From the NCBI RefSeq assembly GCF_009689005.1, contig NZ_AP021879.1, positions 4,278,001-4,342,000 on the forward strand: DNA of 64,000 nucleotides. Reading direction: 5' to 3'. The translations under genes were made by a program, and so were the position numbers. This DNA is from Desulfosarcina ovata subsp. ovata. Lineage in GTDB: Bacteria > Desulfobacterota > Desulfobacteria > Desulfobacterales > Desulfosarcinaceae. Of the stretch, positions 35,304 through 44,229 are shown piece by piece (the stretch's first letter is position 1; the number at the start of each line of letters is the position of its first letter). The notes under the pieces are model-generated. The model did not search any database. It was not told the origin of the DNA and was given only the letters and a program-made list of their open reading frames with translations.

Positions 35304-36407
35304 TCAAGTAAGCTTGAGTTGTTCCCTGAACCGGCCCGGGTCCTCCATATACAAACCGATACTCCGGTGAATGCCTAGTGTTCTGACCAGCTGGATGCCC
35401 TGGCGGCGATAGCGGTACTGCGATAAATCGGGTACGTTGCCAGCCCACCTTTCGAAATTCAGGTTGTCTGGCAGCCCCCCCGGATAACGGTCGCAATAAC
35501 GCGCCAGAACGCGATCCACCAGTCCGCCCACCACCGACTCCTCCACCGCCATCCACTCATCAGCCATTTGTCTTGCCGCAGCCAGGCTCTTGGACGGATC
35601 CTGCCGCAAAGACGCGTCGAGCAACCGGTCCGTTGCCCTTCCCAAATAATAATGCAGCGTCTCTTCCACCGGGATCGCCATGAGGCTGAAAAATTCAGCG
35701 CCGCTGTTTTGCCAAATGGTAAAAGGAGGACGGCGCAGACCAAACCGGCCCGGGGCCAGCCGTTCGATCTCCAGATCCACCGCACCCAGATGATTGGAAA
35801 AAATGGCCCCTGAAGCAGCGTATTTTACGCTCTTTCCGGACTCAGCGGTAAATCGGCAGACGGCCCGGTATGCTTTTGCCAGACGGTGGACGATAAACGC
35901 GGAGACCCCCGTTTCTGAGATGACGGGATGGTCTTCATGGGGGCTCGTGATGGAAGAATAAAAATTTTCGGCCCGATTTATCTCAAACAGATAGTCGGTA
36001 ATATCCTGGCAGTAGCGTTGATAGGCGGCGGCATGACGTTTGTCCGACTGGGGGACGAACATCAGGCGGACTTCGAGGTCTTCCACGGAAAAGCGGACTT
36101 TGCGTTCAAATCCGATCCGCGCTTTTATTTTCGATAGCAACTCGCTGCGCTGGACGAGTTCCCGCCGGAGGTGCTGTTCGATCTCATTGTCCGGGTCGGC
36201 CGCATAATCCCTGAATACCCGCAGGGGGCCTTCCCGTTCGACCATCTCCGGGATATGGGCAACCAGTTTCAAATCGTTTTCAAATGGGGCGGCGACCGTG
36301 CGCATGGGAAAAGCGGCCCATCCGAGCAGGTTCAGTGTGCCGACGGCCAGCAGCTGGCGCCGGGTGAGGCCCCTGCGGTCGGCGATGGTATGGCGTTTTG
36401 GCTTCAT
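35304..36407 (-). CDS. Exported protein with Tat-type signal, unknown function
   Basis: 367 residues from ATG 36407, with AGG six bases upstream. The N-terminus has a twin-arginine signal (LTRRQLLAVGTLNLLGWAAFP), suggesting export of a folded protein. The mature part is mostly helical and contains an EETLHYY motif and conserved charged pairs but no cofactor motif I recognise. Could be a metallopeptidase-like or sulfate-reducer specific exported protein; no function is proposed. An upstream extension of the frame lacks support. Confidence 0.65.
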   Translation of the reverse strand: MKPKRHTIADRRGLTRRQLLAVGTLNLLGWAAFPMRTVAAPFENDLKLVAHIPEMVEREGPLRVFRDYAADPDNEIEQHLRRELVQRSELLSKIKARIGFERKVRFSVEDLEVRLMFVPQSDKRHAAAYQRYCQDITDYLFEINRAENFYSSITSPHEDHPVISETGVSAFIVHRLAKAYRAVCRFTAESGKSVKYAASGAIFSNHLGAVDLEIERLAPGRFGLRRPPFTIWQNSGAEFFSLMAIPVEETLHYYLGRATDRLLDASLRQDPSKSLAAARQMADEWMAVEESVVGGLVDRVLARYCDRYPGGLPDNLNFERWAGNVPDLSQYRYRRQGIQLVRTLGIHRSIGLYMEDPGRFREQLKLT

Positions 36408-36759
36408 GTTCCGCCTATCGGTATTTTCCCGCCAAATCATGAGTGCCATGCCGCCATCACCGGATTGAATCGACTCCTCTCCATTTCGCATTGCCGCGAT
36501 GACCGATGCGCAATTTTGCGTCAGAAGGTGCACCCAACGTAACCCAATGAATACGTCACGGAAGAAAAAGAACATATTGTTACAGTTCAATATCAATGGG
36601 TTATATTGTATGGCATGTCCATTGCTGAGAGAAGAAGAAAGCACACCGCTGGTCGGTTCCCTGTGCTGACGGTTCAGCACTCGGTGTGTTTTCGGGGAGC
36701 AGCATCACGCTCCCTCGGGCAGAACGTTGGGGTCAACAAACGCAGATGGAGGTGTTCAT
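36408..36759 (+). other. Long leader region with structured RNA potential
   Basis: No gene. A possible promoter (TTGTTA at 36577-36582, 18-base spacer, TTATAT) precedes a region that can fold: outer helix CACACCG (36642-36648) with CGGTGTG (36682-36688), inner helix GTGCTGA/TCAGCAC around a CGGT loop (36663-36680), and a second hairpin GGGAGC/GCTCCC (36695-36714). The small exported-protein gene follows. Confidence 0.45.
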
Positions 36760-37041
36760 ATGAAAACATCAAAGAAAAACATTCTTGCAGCTCTTTTTGC
36801 GATGATGTTCCTGGTTATCGCCACCGCTGGTGTGGCCATGGCCGAAGAAAGCATCATCGGTACCATTGCAGAGAAAGGAGAAATTATCGTTCTCGACGCT
36901 GCCGACGGCACTTATGTTCTTGAAGGCAGCGACACCACCCCCGAGATGGTTGGCAAGACGGTGAAAGTCACCGGGACGATCGCCGAGAAGGACAATATGC
37001 GGATCATCAATGTGCTCTCCATGGAGGAGGTCACGGATTAA
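36760..37041 (+). CDS. Small exported protein, OB-fold like
   Basis: 93 residues, AGGAGGT-like site (ggaggtgttcat) upstream. Signal peptide ILAALFAMMFLVIATAGVAMA, then a 68-residue beta-rich domain (GTIAEKGEIIVLDAADGTYVLEG, GKTVKVTGTIAEKDNMRIINVLSM) with an internal repeat of GTIAEK. It resembles short periplasmic OB-type domains (bacterial OB-fold/DUF5818-like). Single gene followed by a strong terminator. Confidence 0.7.
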   Translation: MKTSKKNILAALFAMMFLVIATAGVAMAEESIIGTIAEKGEIIVLDAADGTYVLEGSDTTPEMVGKTVKVTGTIAEKDNMRIINVLSMEEVTD

Positions 37042-37135
37042 ACGCCAATCTGCGGAATATCACCGCAGTGGCTGAATCTGCCATGCCCGGCAACGACCCC
37101 ACCGGTCAAGGCATCTGTCAGGTTTAAATCAGTCG

Positions 37136-37177
37136 AGCAGGGAAAGGCACGCCAAGGTGGCTTTCCCTGCTTTTTTT
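37136..37177 (+). terminator. Rho-independent terminator
   Basis: 11-bp stem AGCAGGGAAAG (37136-37146) with CTTTCCCTGCT (37161-37171) followed by seven T. Ends the small exported-protein transcript. Confidence 0.85.
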
Positions 37178-37221
37178 GCCGCGACCCTAAGTCCTGATCC
37201 CCCGAACCTTGCGGTTGACTT

Positions 37222-37479
37222 GGCACGGGTGAGGGAGAAAAAATCGAGGTGGTTTCTCCGGCCACCGACCTGGGTATGGCGATCCCGGCCATCGTTTTCG
37301 GCGCCGCCGGAACCGCCGGCCAGCGCTGCACCACCACCCGGCGGGTGATCATTAAGGAAATCGGCGGCGGCCGGGAATCCGGTTCCGACGCCTGGAAGGG
37401 GTATATGCGCTGGCAGACGAACACGATCAACTACGGCAGCCTCCTGCCACTGGCCCAGGGCATCGTGTTTGACCTTTAA
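37222..37479 (+). pseudogene. Aldehyde dehydrogenase (ALDH7-like) remnant
   Basis: The frame encodes [20 protein letters not shown], the catalytic-Cys segment of the aldehyde dehydrogenase superfamily, fused directly to [19 protein letters not shown] ... [14 protein letters not shown] and a stop, the C-terminal signature of the ALDH7/aminoadipic-semialdehyde dehydrogenase group. About 180 residues between the two, and the whole NAD-binding half, are missing. Clear internal-deletion remnant without a start signal. Confidence 0.85.
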
Positions 37480-37668
37480 GTCTTTTTGCGACGCGTCCTG
37501 AAACGTGCGCCAAAGCGACGGTAAACACCGTAATTCTCCCTGGTTGACAGCCATCCGAGGGCATCCCGGATGGTTATCAGCCGCCCACCTTTTTTCTTGC
37601 TGCCACTCTCCGTGCCTGCTATCCTTTTTTCGTTTTCCGGAAAGCGTGACGAACCAACAGGAGGAGAG

Positions 37669-38031
37669 ATGACTGCCAAGAAAAGAAACGTCTACGTCAA
37701 ATCAAAAGTCTGGCTGGTGGATAAAGAGGGCCGGATCATTTTTGGTTTGGGCCGTATGCGCATATTGAAGGCCATCGACAAGTGCGGCTCGCTCAATTCG
37801 GCCGCCAAAGAACTCAAAATGAGTTATCGCGCCGTTTGGGGCAAGATCAAGGTGACCGAGGAAGCCCTGGGAAAACCCCTGCTGGTTAAAAATCAGGGCG
37901 GCAGCGCCGGTGGTGGCTCCACCCTGACCCCGTACGCCTATACCCTGATGAATCGCTACCTGGAACTGTCCCGCATCGTGGATACCCAGGCCGATGATCT
38001 TTTCGAGTCCGGATTTCTCGATCCCAAATAA
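37669..38031 (+). CDS. ModE-type winged-helix regulator (single DNA-binding domain)
   Basis: 120 residues with AGGAGGAG upstream. LysR/ModE-like HTH: RMRILKAIDKCGSLNSAAKELKMSYRAVWGKI, then LLVKNQGGSAGGGSTLTPYA, typical of the N-terminal half of ModE. The molybdate-binding TOBE domains are absent, as in the short ModE-like proteins frequent in sulfate reducers. May respond to molybdate or act through another partner; no target operon adjoins. Confidence 0.82.
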   Translation: MTAKKRNVYVKSKVWLVDKEGRIIFGLGRMRILKAIDKCGSLNSAAKELKMSYRAVWGKIKVTEEALGKPLLVKNQGGSAGGGSTLTPYAYTLMNRYLELSRIVDTQADDLFESGFLDPK

Positions 38032-38120
38032 CCGCTATCGCAGACAGTGATGGCACAACGCCGGCCGAGCAGGCCGTGGATTCACGGCCCGTCACCACAC
38101 CCATACCAAACGGAAACCCG

Positions 38121-39143
38121 ATGCGTCGACCATCCCCCCATCCCGGTAAATACAACGCGCTGACCGATGTTCCCGGTATCCGGGTCGGTCACTACAGCGA
38201 CCCGGCCGCCGCATCGGGCACCACCGTAGTTGTCTGCCCCGCCGGGGCCGTGGGCGGTGTCGATGTCCGCGGCGCAGCACCGGGTACTCGGGAGACCGAG
38301 CTTCTGGCCCCGGAGAACCTGGTGGAGACCGTGCAGGCCATCTGCCTGAGCGGCGGCTCGGTTTACGGACTGGCCGCGGCCGACGGGGTGGTGCGCCATC
38401 TGGCATCCCGGTCGATCGGATTCCCCCTGGACGAGGGCCAGGTCGCACCCATCGTTCCGGCGGCGGTGCTCTTCGACCTGGGACGCGGCCCTTGCTTCAG
38501 GCCGCCGGTGGATGCCGGGTGGGGAGAGGCCGCTTGCCGGTGCGCGGTTTCCGGGCCGGTCACCGGCGGCAGCGTCGGCGCCGGTACGGGTGCCAGGGCC
38601 GGCGGCATCAAAGGGGGCATCGGCAGCGCCAGCATTGTTCTGGAATCCGGGATGAGCGTTGCCGTTCTGACCGCCGTTAACGCCATGGGATCGGCCATCG
38701 ATCCCGCCGACGGGACCTTCTGGGAGGCGCGTCTGGAAATCGATGGGGAATTCGGCGGTCGCATCCACGGGCCGGTGGTGCTCCCCCCGGCACCGGAGGC
38801 AAAACCGGCCCACAACACCACCCTGGCTGTGGTGGCCACCGATGCGATCCTCACCAAGGCGCAGGCCAAACGGGTCGCCATGATGGCCCACGACGGGATG
38901 GCCCGGGCCATCCGCCCGGCACACACCCTGTTCGACGGGGACGTGGTTTTCTGCCTGGCCACCGGCAAACAGGCCCTGCCTGAATCAGGCGGGGTTTTCA
39001 CGATGCCGGCCGCGCAGGTATGCATCAATGAAATCGGCCATGCCGCCGCCGACTGCCTGGCACGCGCTATCATCCACGGCATCCTTGACGCCGAAAGCGC
39101 CTTCGGCATCACCGCCTACCGCGATCTGGCCCGCCGGCTTTGA
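38121..39143 (+). CDS. P1-family (S58) self-processing peptidase / DmpA-like hydrolase
   Basis: 340 residues from ATG 38121 (a GTG at 38076 is an alternative). N-terminal NALTDVPGIRVGHYSD and TVVVCPAGAVGGVDVRGAAPGTRE are family signatures. The expected autocleavage occurs before the Thr in HNTTLAVVATDA, generating an N-terminal nucleophile as in NylC and related aminopeptidases. Substrate: N-terminal amino acid amides, beta-peptides or oligoamides; not resolved. Cytoplasmic. Confidence 0.88.
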   Translation: MRRPSPHPGKYNALTDVPGIRVGHYSDPAAASGTTVVVCPAGAVGGVDVRGAAPGTRETELLAPENLVETVQAICLSGGSVYGLAAADGVVRHLASRSIGFPLDEGQVAPIVPAAVLFDLGRGPCFRPPVDAGWGEAACRCAVSGPVTGGSVGAGTGARAGGIKGGIGSASIVLESGMSVAVLTAVNAMGSAIDPADGTFWEARLEIDGEFGGRIHGPVVLPPAPEAKPAHNTTLAVVATDAILTKAQAKRVAMMAHDGMARAIRPAHTLFDGDVVFCLATGKQALPESGGVFTMPAAQVCINEIGHAAADCLARAIIHGILDAESAFGITAYRDLARRL

Positions 39144-39280
39144 CTATTTTCCGAAGCCTTGTTAAAACAGATACATGCCTGCCGGAATGAAAAGGGCACA
39201 AAAGAATTTCCGATCAACCCGAAACCGTTTAAGCGAAACAATTCGCCACCAACCTGCAGCCTGACAATGATATCCGTACG

Positions 39281-39391
39281 CTATAGTATTTAAGATAATG
39301 TTTTTGGCAAGGCCTTAAGGGAGGAAGCTGTATAATGATTACCGCGACGACCGATAACGCAGCCCAACAACATTATCTTGAATGCTATACA
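39281..39391 (+). repeat. MITE-like palindromic repeat, copy 3
   Basis: Core 39292-39379 (88 bp), same orientation as copy 1, with CTATAGTATTT before and GAATGCTATAC after it, so here both flanking extensions of the inverted repeat are clear. The rest of the gap 39144-39458 shows nothing else. A TATAAT at 39331 inside the copy has no good -35 at the right distance. Confidence 0.88.
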
Positions 39392-39458
39392 TGGCAGATG
39401 TCCGCCAACGGACCGATATGATAAACTGCAGTATCCGAAACCACGGAAAGGGAGCAGC

Positions 39459-40370
39459 ATGAAAATCGCAATGATCGGTGCCGGTGCCATGGGCAGCCTC
39501 TTTGGTGCGCTGCTGGCCGAGGCCGGTGAAACCGTCACCCTGCTGGACATTTGCACGGACCATGTGAATGCGGTCAACGCCAACGGGCTGGTCATCGAAA
39601 AACAGAATCAGCGCAGAACGGTGCGGTTGCCGGCAACCACCGATCCGCAGCACATCGGCCCCGTGGATCTGGCCGTGGTTTTCGTCAAGTCCGCCCATAC
39701 CGCCGCCGCCGCCCAAACCGCCGCCGACCTGGCCGGGTCATCCGGGCTGGTGCTGACCCTGCAAAACGGCATGGGCAATACCGAGGTGCTCGCCGAAAGC
39801 GTGGATCCATCGCGGATCATTGCCGGGACCACCGCCAACGGTGCCACCTTTCTTGAACCGGGAACCATCCGCCACGCCGGCAGCGGCGAAACCGTGATCG
39901 GCGCCTGGACGTCAACCGAAACCGCCCGTGCTGCAACGCTTGCCGACACGTTCAACCGCGCGGGCATCGTCACCCGGGTGGTCGACGATGTGCGGGCGGT
40001 GCTGTGGGCCAAACTGTTCATCAACATCGGCATCAACGCCATCACCGCCCTGACCGGCATTAAAAACGGCCAGCTGCTGGACCAGCCGGAAACCCGCCAA
40101 CTGTCCCGTGAGGCCGTCGAGGAAGCCATCGCCGTTGCCCGGGCCAAAGGCATCGCCATCGACGGAGATCCGGTGGAGAAGGTATTTCAGATCGCCGCCG
40201 CCACCGGCCCCAACCGATCTTCCATGGGACAGGATGTGGATCACCGGCGCCTCACCGAAATCAGCGCCATCAACGGTTTTATCGTTCGCATGGCCGAAAC
40301 GGCCGGCGTTCCGACCCCTGTCAACCGGACCTTGAGCGCACTGGTGGAGACCCTGCAGGGCCATTATTGA
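39459..40370 (+). CDS. panE: 2-dehydropantoate 2-reductase
   Basis: 303 residues, NADPH-dependent reduction of ketopantoate to pantoate in pantothenate/CoA synthesis. Rossmann motif IGAGAMGSLFGALLAEAG at the N-terminus, the family Lys in LWAKLFINIGINAITALTG and the C-terminal SSMGQDVDHRRLTEI. AAGGGAG upstream of the ATG. panB follows, so both enzymes before pantothenate synthetase are co-located. Confidence 0.93.
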   Translation: MKIAMIGAGAMGSLFGALLAEAGETVTLLDICTDHVNAVNANGLVIEKQNQRRTVRLPATTDPQHIGPVDLAVVFVKSAHTAAAAQTAADLAGSSGLVLTLQNGMGNTEVLAESVDPSRIIAGTTANGATFLEPGTIRHAGSGETVIGAWTSTETARAATLADTFNRAGIVTRVVDDVRAVLWAKLFINIGINAITALTGIKNGQLLDQPETRQLSREAVEEAIAVARAKGIAIDGDPVEKVFQIAAATGPNRSSMGQDVDHRRLTEISAINGFIVRMAETAGVPTPVNRTLSALVETLQGHY

Positions 40371-40523
40371 AAATATTGGCGGCCAGATCTTCGGCCCCTT
40401 GAGCCCTTTGAACAATCGATCGGACGGTGGTACTCCCGAGCGGGCGCGCACAACCGATCACCATCAATCGGCTCCCGCCCCCAATCCATCGATCGGGAGG
40501 GAACCTGAAAAAGGAGAAATTTC

Positions 40524-41378
40524 ATGTCCGACACAAAAGTAAGCATCCCGAGTATTATCCAGTCAAAAAAAGAGGGCCGCAAGCTGGTTATGATCACCGC
40601 CTACGACTATCCTTTTGGTCTGATGGCCGATGAAGCCGGGGTGGACATGGTCCTGGTGGGCGATTCCCTGGGCATGGTGGTGCTGGGGCTGGACGGCACC
40701 GTACCGGTGACCCTGGAGATGATGATCCACCATATCCAGGCCGTGGTGCGCGGCTGCAAAGGGCCGTTGGTTGTCGGCGACATGCCTTTCATGACCTACA
40801 ACACCGGCATCCGTGATGCCATCATCAATGCCGGCCGGCTGATGAAAGAGGGCGGCTGCGATGCGGTCAAACTGGAAGGCGGCGTGGATTTCGCACCGGT
40901 GGTTCAGGCCATCGTCAAAGCCGGCATTCCCGTACAGGGTCATATCGGCCTCACCCCCCAGACGGCCAGCGCCCTGGGCGGGTTTAAGATGCAGGGCAAG
41001 GATGCGTCGGCGGCCCGTCGGATCGTGGAGGATGCCAAGGCCCTTGAGGCGGCCGGGGTTTTTTCCATCGTGGCCGAAGCGGTTCCCGCTCCCCTTGGTC
41101 GGTTGATCGCGGAAACGGTCTCCGTACCGGTAATCGGTATCGGTGCCGGCGTGGACGTGGACGGCCAGGTTTTGGTCACCCACGACATGGTGGGCCTGTT
41201 CGACCGTTTCGTGCCCAAGTTCGTCAAACAGTACACCAAAATCAGACCCACGATCATCGATGCCATCAAATCCTATGGCGAGGAGGTTCGCACATCGGCC
41301 TTCCCCGCTCCCGAGCACAGCTTCAGCATGCCCGACGAAACCCTGGCGGCGGTCAAAAAATCGCTCAAGGAATCGTAA
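40524..41378 (+). CDS. panB: Ketopantoate hydroxymethyltransferase
   Basis: 284 residues. Uses 5,10-methylene-tetrahydrofolate to convert 2-oxoisovalerate to ketopantoate. Signature residues: ITAYDYPF, VGDSLGMVVLG (metal Asp), GDMPFMTY, KLEGG, and the catalytic Glu region VAEAVPAPL. The yceH-like gene starts four bases after the stop. Confidence 0.96.
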   Translation: MSDTKVSIPSIIQSKKEGRKLVMITAYDYPFGLMADEAGVDMVLVGDSLGMVVLGLDGTVPVTLEMMIHHIQAVVRGCKGPLVVGDMPFMTYNTGIRDAIINAGRLMKEGGCDAVKLEGGVDFAPVVQAIVKAGIPVQGHIGLTPQTASALGGFKMQGKDASAARRIVEDAKALEAAGVFSIVAEAVPAPLGRLIAETVSVPVIGIGAGVDVDGQVLVTHDMVGLFDRFVPKFVKQYTKIRPTIIDAIKSYGEEVRTSAFPAPEHSFSMPDETLAAVKKSLKES

Positions 41379-41381
41379 TCC

Positions 41382-42023
41382 ATGGAAATCGTACTCAGCG
41401 AACAGGAGATCCGGGTCCTGGGCTGTCTGATGGAAAAATCCATGGCAACACCGGAGTACTATCCCCTTTCCCTCAACGCCCTGACCAACGCCTGTAATCA
41501 GAAGTCCAACCGCGACCCGGTCGTCGCCTGGGACGAGCAGACCGTTCAGGATGCCGCCGACGCACTGGAGAAAAAAGGTTGGGTCAACCGAAGCACCATG
41601 GGCCGGGTTCCCAAGTACGAGGAGCGCTTCACCCGCCAGCATAACATGGTGGCCGCCGAAGCGGCCGTGCTTTGTGTGCTGCTGCTGCGCGGGCCCCAGA
41701 CGCCCGGGGCCATTCGTGGCCGCAGCGACCGCCTGCATGCTTTCGACGGGCTGGATGCCGTGCAGGAAACCTTGGACCGGTTGGACGAGTGGGGACATAT
41801 CCGCCGCCTGGACCGTTTGCCCGGCCACAAGGAGGCCCGCTACGCACATCTTCTCTCGGACGAACCGGACGGCATTGACCGGCCCGACGAATCCGTTTCG
41901 CCACCGGTCAAAGCGGAAACATGTGACCGGCTGGCACAGCTGGAGGAGGAGGTTTCCGATTTACGGGAGCAGATGGCCGATCTTGAGGACAGGTTTGAAT
42001 CGTTTCGCAAACAATTTGAATAG
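41382..42023 (+). CDS. YceH/DUF480-family winged-helix protein
   Basis: 213 residues: two tandem winged-helix domains (LSEQEIRVLGCLMEKSMATPEYYPLSLNAL opening in part, NQKSNRDPVV; then LLRGPQTPGAIRGRSDRLH) and a C-terminal coiled coil (LEEEVSDLREQMADLEDRF). Typical length and motifs of the YceH family. Role unknown, cytoplasmic. Sits in the panB operon. Confidence 0.9.
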   Translation: MEIVLSEQEIRVLGCLMEKSMATPEYYPLSLNALTNACNQKSNRDPVVAWDEQTVQDAADALEKKGWVNRSTMGRVPKYEERFTRQHNMVAAEAAVLCVLLLRGPQTPGAIRGRSDRLHAFDGLDAVQETLDRLDEWGHIRRLDRLPGHKEARYAHLLSDEPDGIDRPDESVSPPVKAETCDRLAQLEEEVSDLREQMADLEDRFESFRKQFE

Positions 42024-42031
42024 GAGCCATG

Positions 42032-42277
42032 ATGAAAACCGACCAGAGCCTTACACGCGCGTTACTGCTGATTTTGCTTTTCTGCGGGCTGCTGATGACG
42101 GCTGGCTGTGAAGGCACGGACACCCGTGATCAGGTGGATGACACGGTAAAAACCGCCGCCGGTCAGAAAGACCTTGAACGCTACCGGGAGATGAAGGAGC
42201 AAATCGGCGACATTCAGGCGCAAGAGACCGAACGATACCGCCAACTGGACACAGACACGGACGCGAAAAAAGAATAA
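42032..42277 (+). CDS. Small lipoprotein
   Basis: 81 residues with a signal peptide ending in a lipobox (LLMTAGC); the mature protein is short, charged and helical. AGGAG lies five bases before ATG 42032. Last gene of the panE-panB-yceH group, six bases or so after yceH. Function unknown. Confidence 0.75.
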   Translation: MKTDQSLTRALLLILLFCGLLMTAGCEGTDTRDQVDDTVKTAAGQKDLERYREMKEQIGDIQAQETERYRQLDTDTDAKKE

Positions 42278-42426
42278 AGACGCCTCGGACCTGTTGTCAC
42301 AAGCATAAAAAGCATTGCATGACGCCTTGTCATTTCTGTATTAAAGATTTTACGATGCTGACCGAAAAATGGAAAAAGGCTATAAAATCAGGTTGAAATG
42401 ACTTTGTTTGATCAAGGATTTGGAAA

Positions 42427-43140
42427 ATGGGGGCTGCGGAAAAACTGGAAGGCAAAAAGCTGGTTGAGTTGTTTGCGGAGTTGATTCAAAAAAAGGTGAT
42501 CCTGTCCATGAATGTCGTCGGTGCCGGTTTCGACAGCCTCACCTGCCTTACCGGAATGGAGGAAACGGCTGACGGAAACGTTCTGCTCGTCGATCCGCCG
42601 GAGGATTTTCTAAATATTGCCGGTGAAAATCAGCGCTGGCATCTGCGGTTCAATTTCAACGGGCCGGACCGGCTCGAGTATCTGTTCAGCACCCGGGGGG
42701 GCCGGTTTTCCCGGCAGGGTCTCAGGATTCCTTTTCCGGAACATGTCGAGCGGCTTCAGCGACGCTACAATTTCCGCATCAACACCTTGCCCGGTACCCA
42801 GATGCATTTTAAACTGAAAAAAATCCATGGGGTTCTGGATCTCATCAATGTTAGCCTGGGCGGGGTTTATGGAGCACTGATCAAACACAATTTCAAGTTC
42901 ATGCGTGGGCCGGTATTAAAAAAGGAGCAGCAGGTTTTTGACAGCCGCATTGTCTTTCCAGGCAACCCCGGTGATACGATTGAGGTGAAAAAAGCGGAAG
43001 TCGTCCGCGTGGAAAACGACGCGCAAGAAGAGATCCACCGCTTTGCCCTGAAATTTTGTACCATCGAAAAAGAGGAGCAGCAACGCCTCACCCAAGTGGT
43101 CTACGATCTTCAACGCAGGTATCTTCGTTTCCGGGAATAG
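42427..43140 (+). CDS. PilZ-domain protein with YcgR-like N-terminus
   Basis: 237 residues. The N-terminal YcgR-like beta domain (about 10-105) is followed by a PilZ domain with the c-di-GMP binding motifs RRYNFR (112-117) and NVSLGG (141-146), in the canonical RxxxR and [D/N]xSxxG spacing. A c-di-GMP effector, probably acting on motility or envelope functions. Weak AAGGA upstream. Confidence 0.85.
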   Translation: MGAAEKLEGKKLVELFAELIQKKVILSMNVVGAGFDSLTCLTGMEETADGNVLLVDPPEDFLNIAGENQRWHLRFNFNGPDRLEYLFSTRGGRFSRQGLRIPFPEHVERLQRRYNFRINTLPGTQMHFKLKKIHGVLDLINVSLGGVYGALIKHNFKFMRGPVLKKEQQVFDSRIVFPGNPGDTIEVKKAEVVRVENDAQEEIHRFALKFCTIEKEEQQRLTQVVYDLQRRYLRFRE

Positions 43141-43170
43141 GAACGTTTCAACAAATAAGGAGCCCGTTTC

Positions 43171-43521
43171 ATGGCCGTCATTACCAAATACGTGGTGGTG
43201 CGCAATGGTGTCGAACTGGACAAGGAATTCCTGGTTAAAAAAGAAGCTGACGCCTATGATAAAATGCTGGACGCCGCCGACAACCTGGCCGCTTTCATCA
43301 AGGATGCCGGTCTGGAGACCCATCTGGACGACGCCACCATTGATGCCCTTTCGGTTTTCCTGGCCCAAAACGGGCCTGAAGTGATCCGGATTCTCAAAGG
43401 CCTGACCCCCATGGCAAAACCGCCGCGTTCGCCGGAGCCGGAAGCCGAAACGGAAGCGGAGACACCCCGGCGGGCAACGGCCAAAAAGAAGGCCCCGGTG
43501 GGCAAGGCCAAAGGCAAATAA
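43171..43521 (+). CDS. YebG-family protein
   Basis: 116 residues. MAVITKYVVVRNGVELDKEF and KKEADAYDKMLDAADNLAAF match YebG, a small SOS-regulated protein in Escherichia coli. A Lys/Ala/Pro-rich tail (residues about 85-116, PRRATAKKKAPVGKAKGK) is an addition that suggests nucleic-acid contact. AAGGAG precedes the ATG. No LexA-like box is obvious upstream. A short paralogue follows nine bases later. Confidence 0.82.
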   Translation: MAVITKYVVVRNGVELDKEFLVKKEADAYDKMLDAADNLAAFIKDAGLETHLDDATIDALSVFLAQNGPEVIRILKGLTPMAKPPRSPEPEAETEAETPRRATAKKKAPVGKAKGK

Positions 43522-43530
43522 CCCCCCTCC

Positions 43531-43755
43531 ATGGCCGCCATTACCAAACAAGAGGCCGATGCCTGGGATCGCATACTGGATGCCGCCAGTGCGCTGTCGG
43601 AATTGATCGAATCCAGTGGCCTCCAGATCGACGAAGATGATCTGGAGGAGCTGACCATCTTTCTGGCCGCCAACGGCCCCACGATACGCAGCATTGTCAG
43701 AAAGGTAAAAAGCAAAATTTACGCAGGGGTCATTCAAAAGACGGCGGAGCGCTGA
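43531..43755 (+). CDS. Second, shorter YebG-like protein
   Basis: 74 residues: MAAITKQEADAWDRILDAAS and LEELTIFLAANGPTIRSIV align with the preceding protein after loss of its first beta strands. Nine-base gap, so co-transcribed. The 3' end overlaps the end of the convergent lipoprotein gene by 26 bases. Confidence 0.72.
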   Translation: MAAITKQEADAWDRILDAASALSELIESSGLQIDEDDLEELTIFLAANGPTIRSIVRKVKSKIYAGVIQKTAER

Positions 43756-44128
43756 GCAGCCAGTTTTTCTTCTGCTCGTCGTAGGTCCAGGTTTGACTAT
43801 AGCTCTTTTTTTTCAGGAGAATATTGCTCAAGGCGTAATAGCTGACGTCGATCTCCTGTTCCACCTGCATGCGATCTTCGGACGCCTTCATATGGGCGAC
43901 CTTGTAATCGACCAACTTGATATCGCCGAACTGCTTCAGGCAGTCCTGACGCGTCATGGCAGCGGGATCCACGTACTGGCAGATGGTGTTGAAATCCGAC
44001 ATGCGCATGGCGGTTTCATAGGAATCCAGAATAAGGCTGTACCGCTCCATTTTGGCTTTTTCCGCATAAAACGCACACCCCAGCGGCAGGCAGATCAGCA
44101 GGGTGATGGCAACAATCCGTTGTTTCAT
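43730..44128 (-). CDS. Lipoprotein of unknown function
   Basis: 132 residues from ATG 44128 with GGGAG about eight bases upstream. Signal peptide with lipobox LPLGC, then a cystatin/NTF2-like small domain (AMRMSDFNTICQYVDPAAMT, DVSYYALSNILLKKKSYSQTWTY in part). Outer- or inner-membrane anchored. No specific function assigned. Confidence 0.75.
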   Translation of the reverse strand: MKQRIVAITLLICLPLGCAFYAEKAKMERYSLILDSYETAMRMSDFNTICQYVDPAAMTRQDCLKQFGDIKLVDYKVAHMKASEDRMQVEQEIDVSYYALSNILLKKKSYSQTWTYDEQKKNWLLSAPPSFE

Positions 44129-44229
44129 CAAACACGCTCCCATATGGTATTGATTGGCAATCTATAATGACATAAACCATAAATGAATTCCTTGATCAAC
44201 TGCAACATCCAATGGGCGAGGAAGCGGAC

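Noticed and set aside
39331..39336. TATAAT inside MITE-like copy 3 as a mobile promoter for panE
   Set aside because: The nearest TTGGCA is 21 bases away and the hexamer is not conserved in the other copies.
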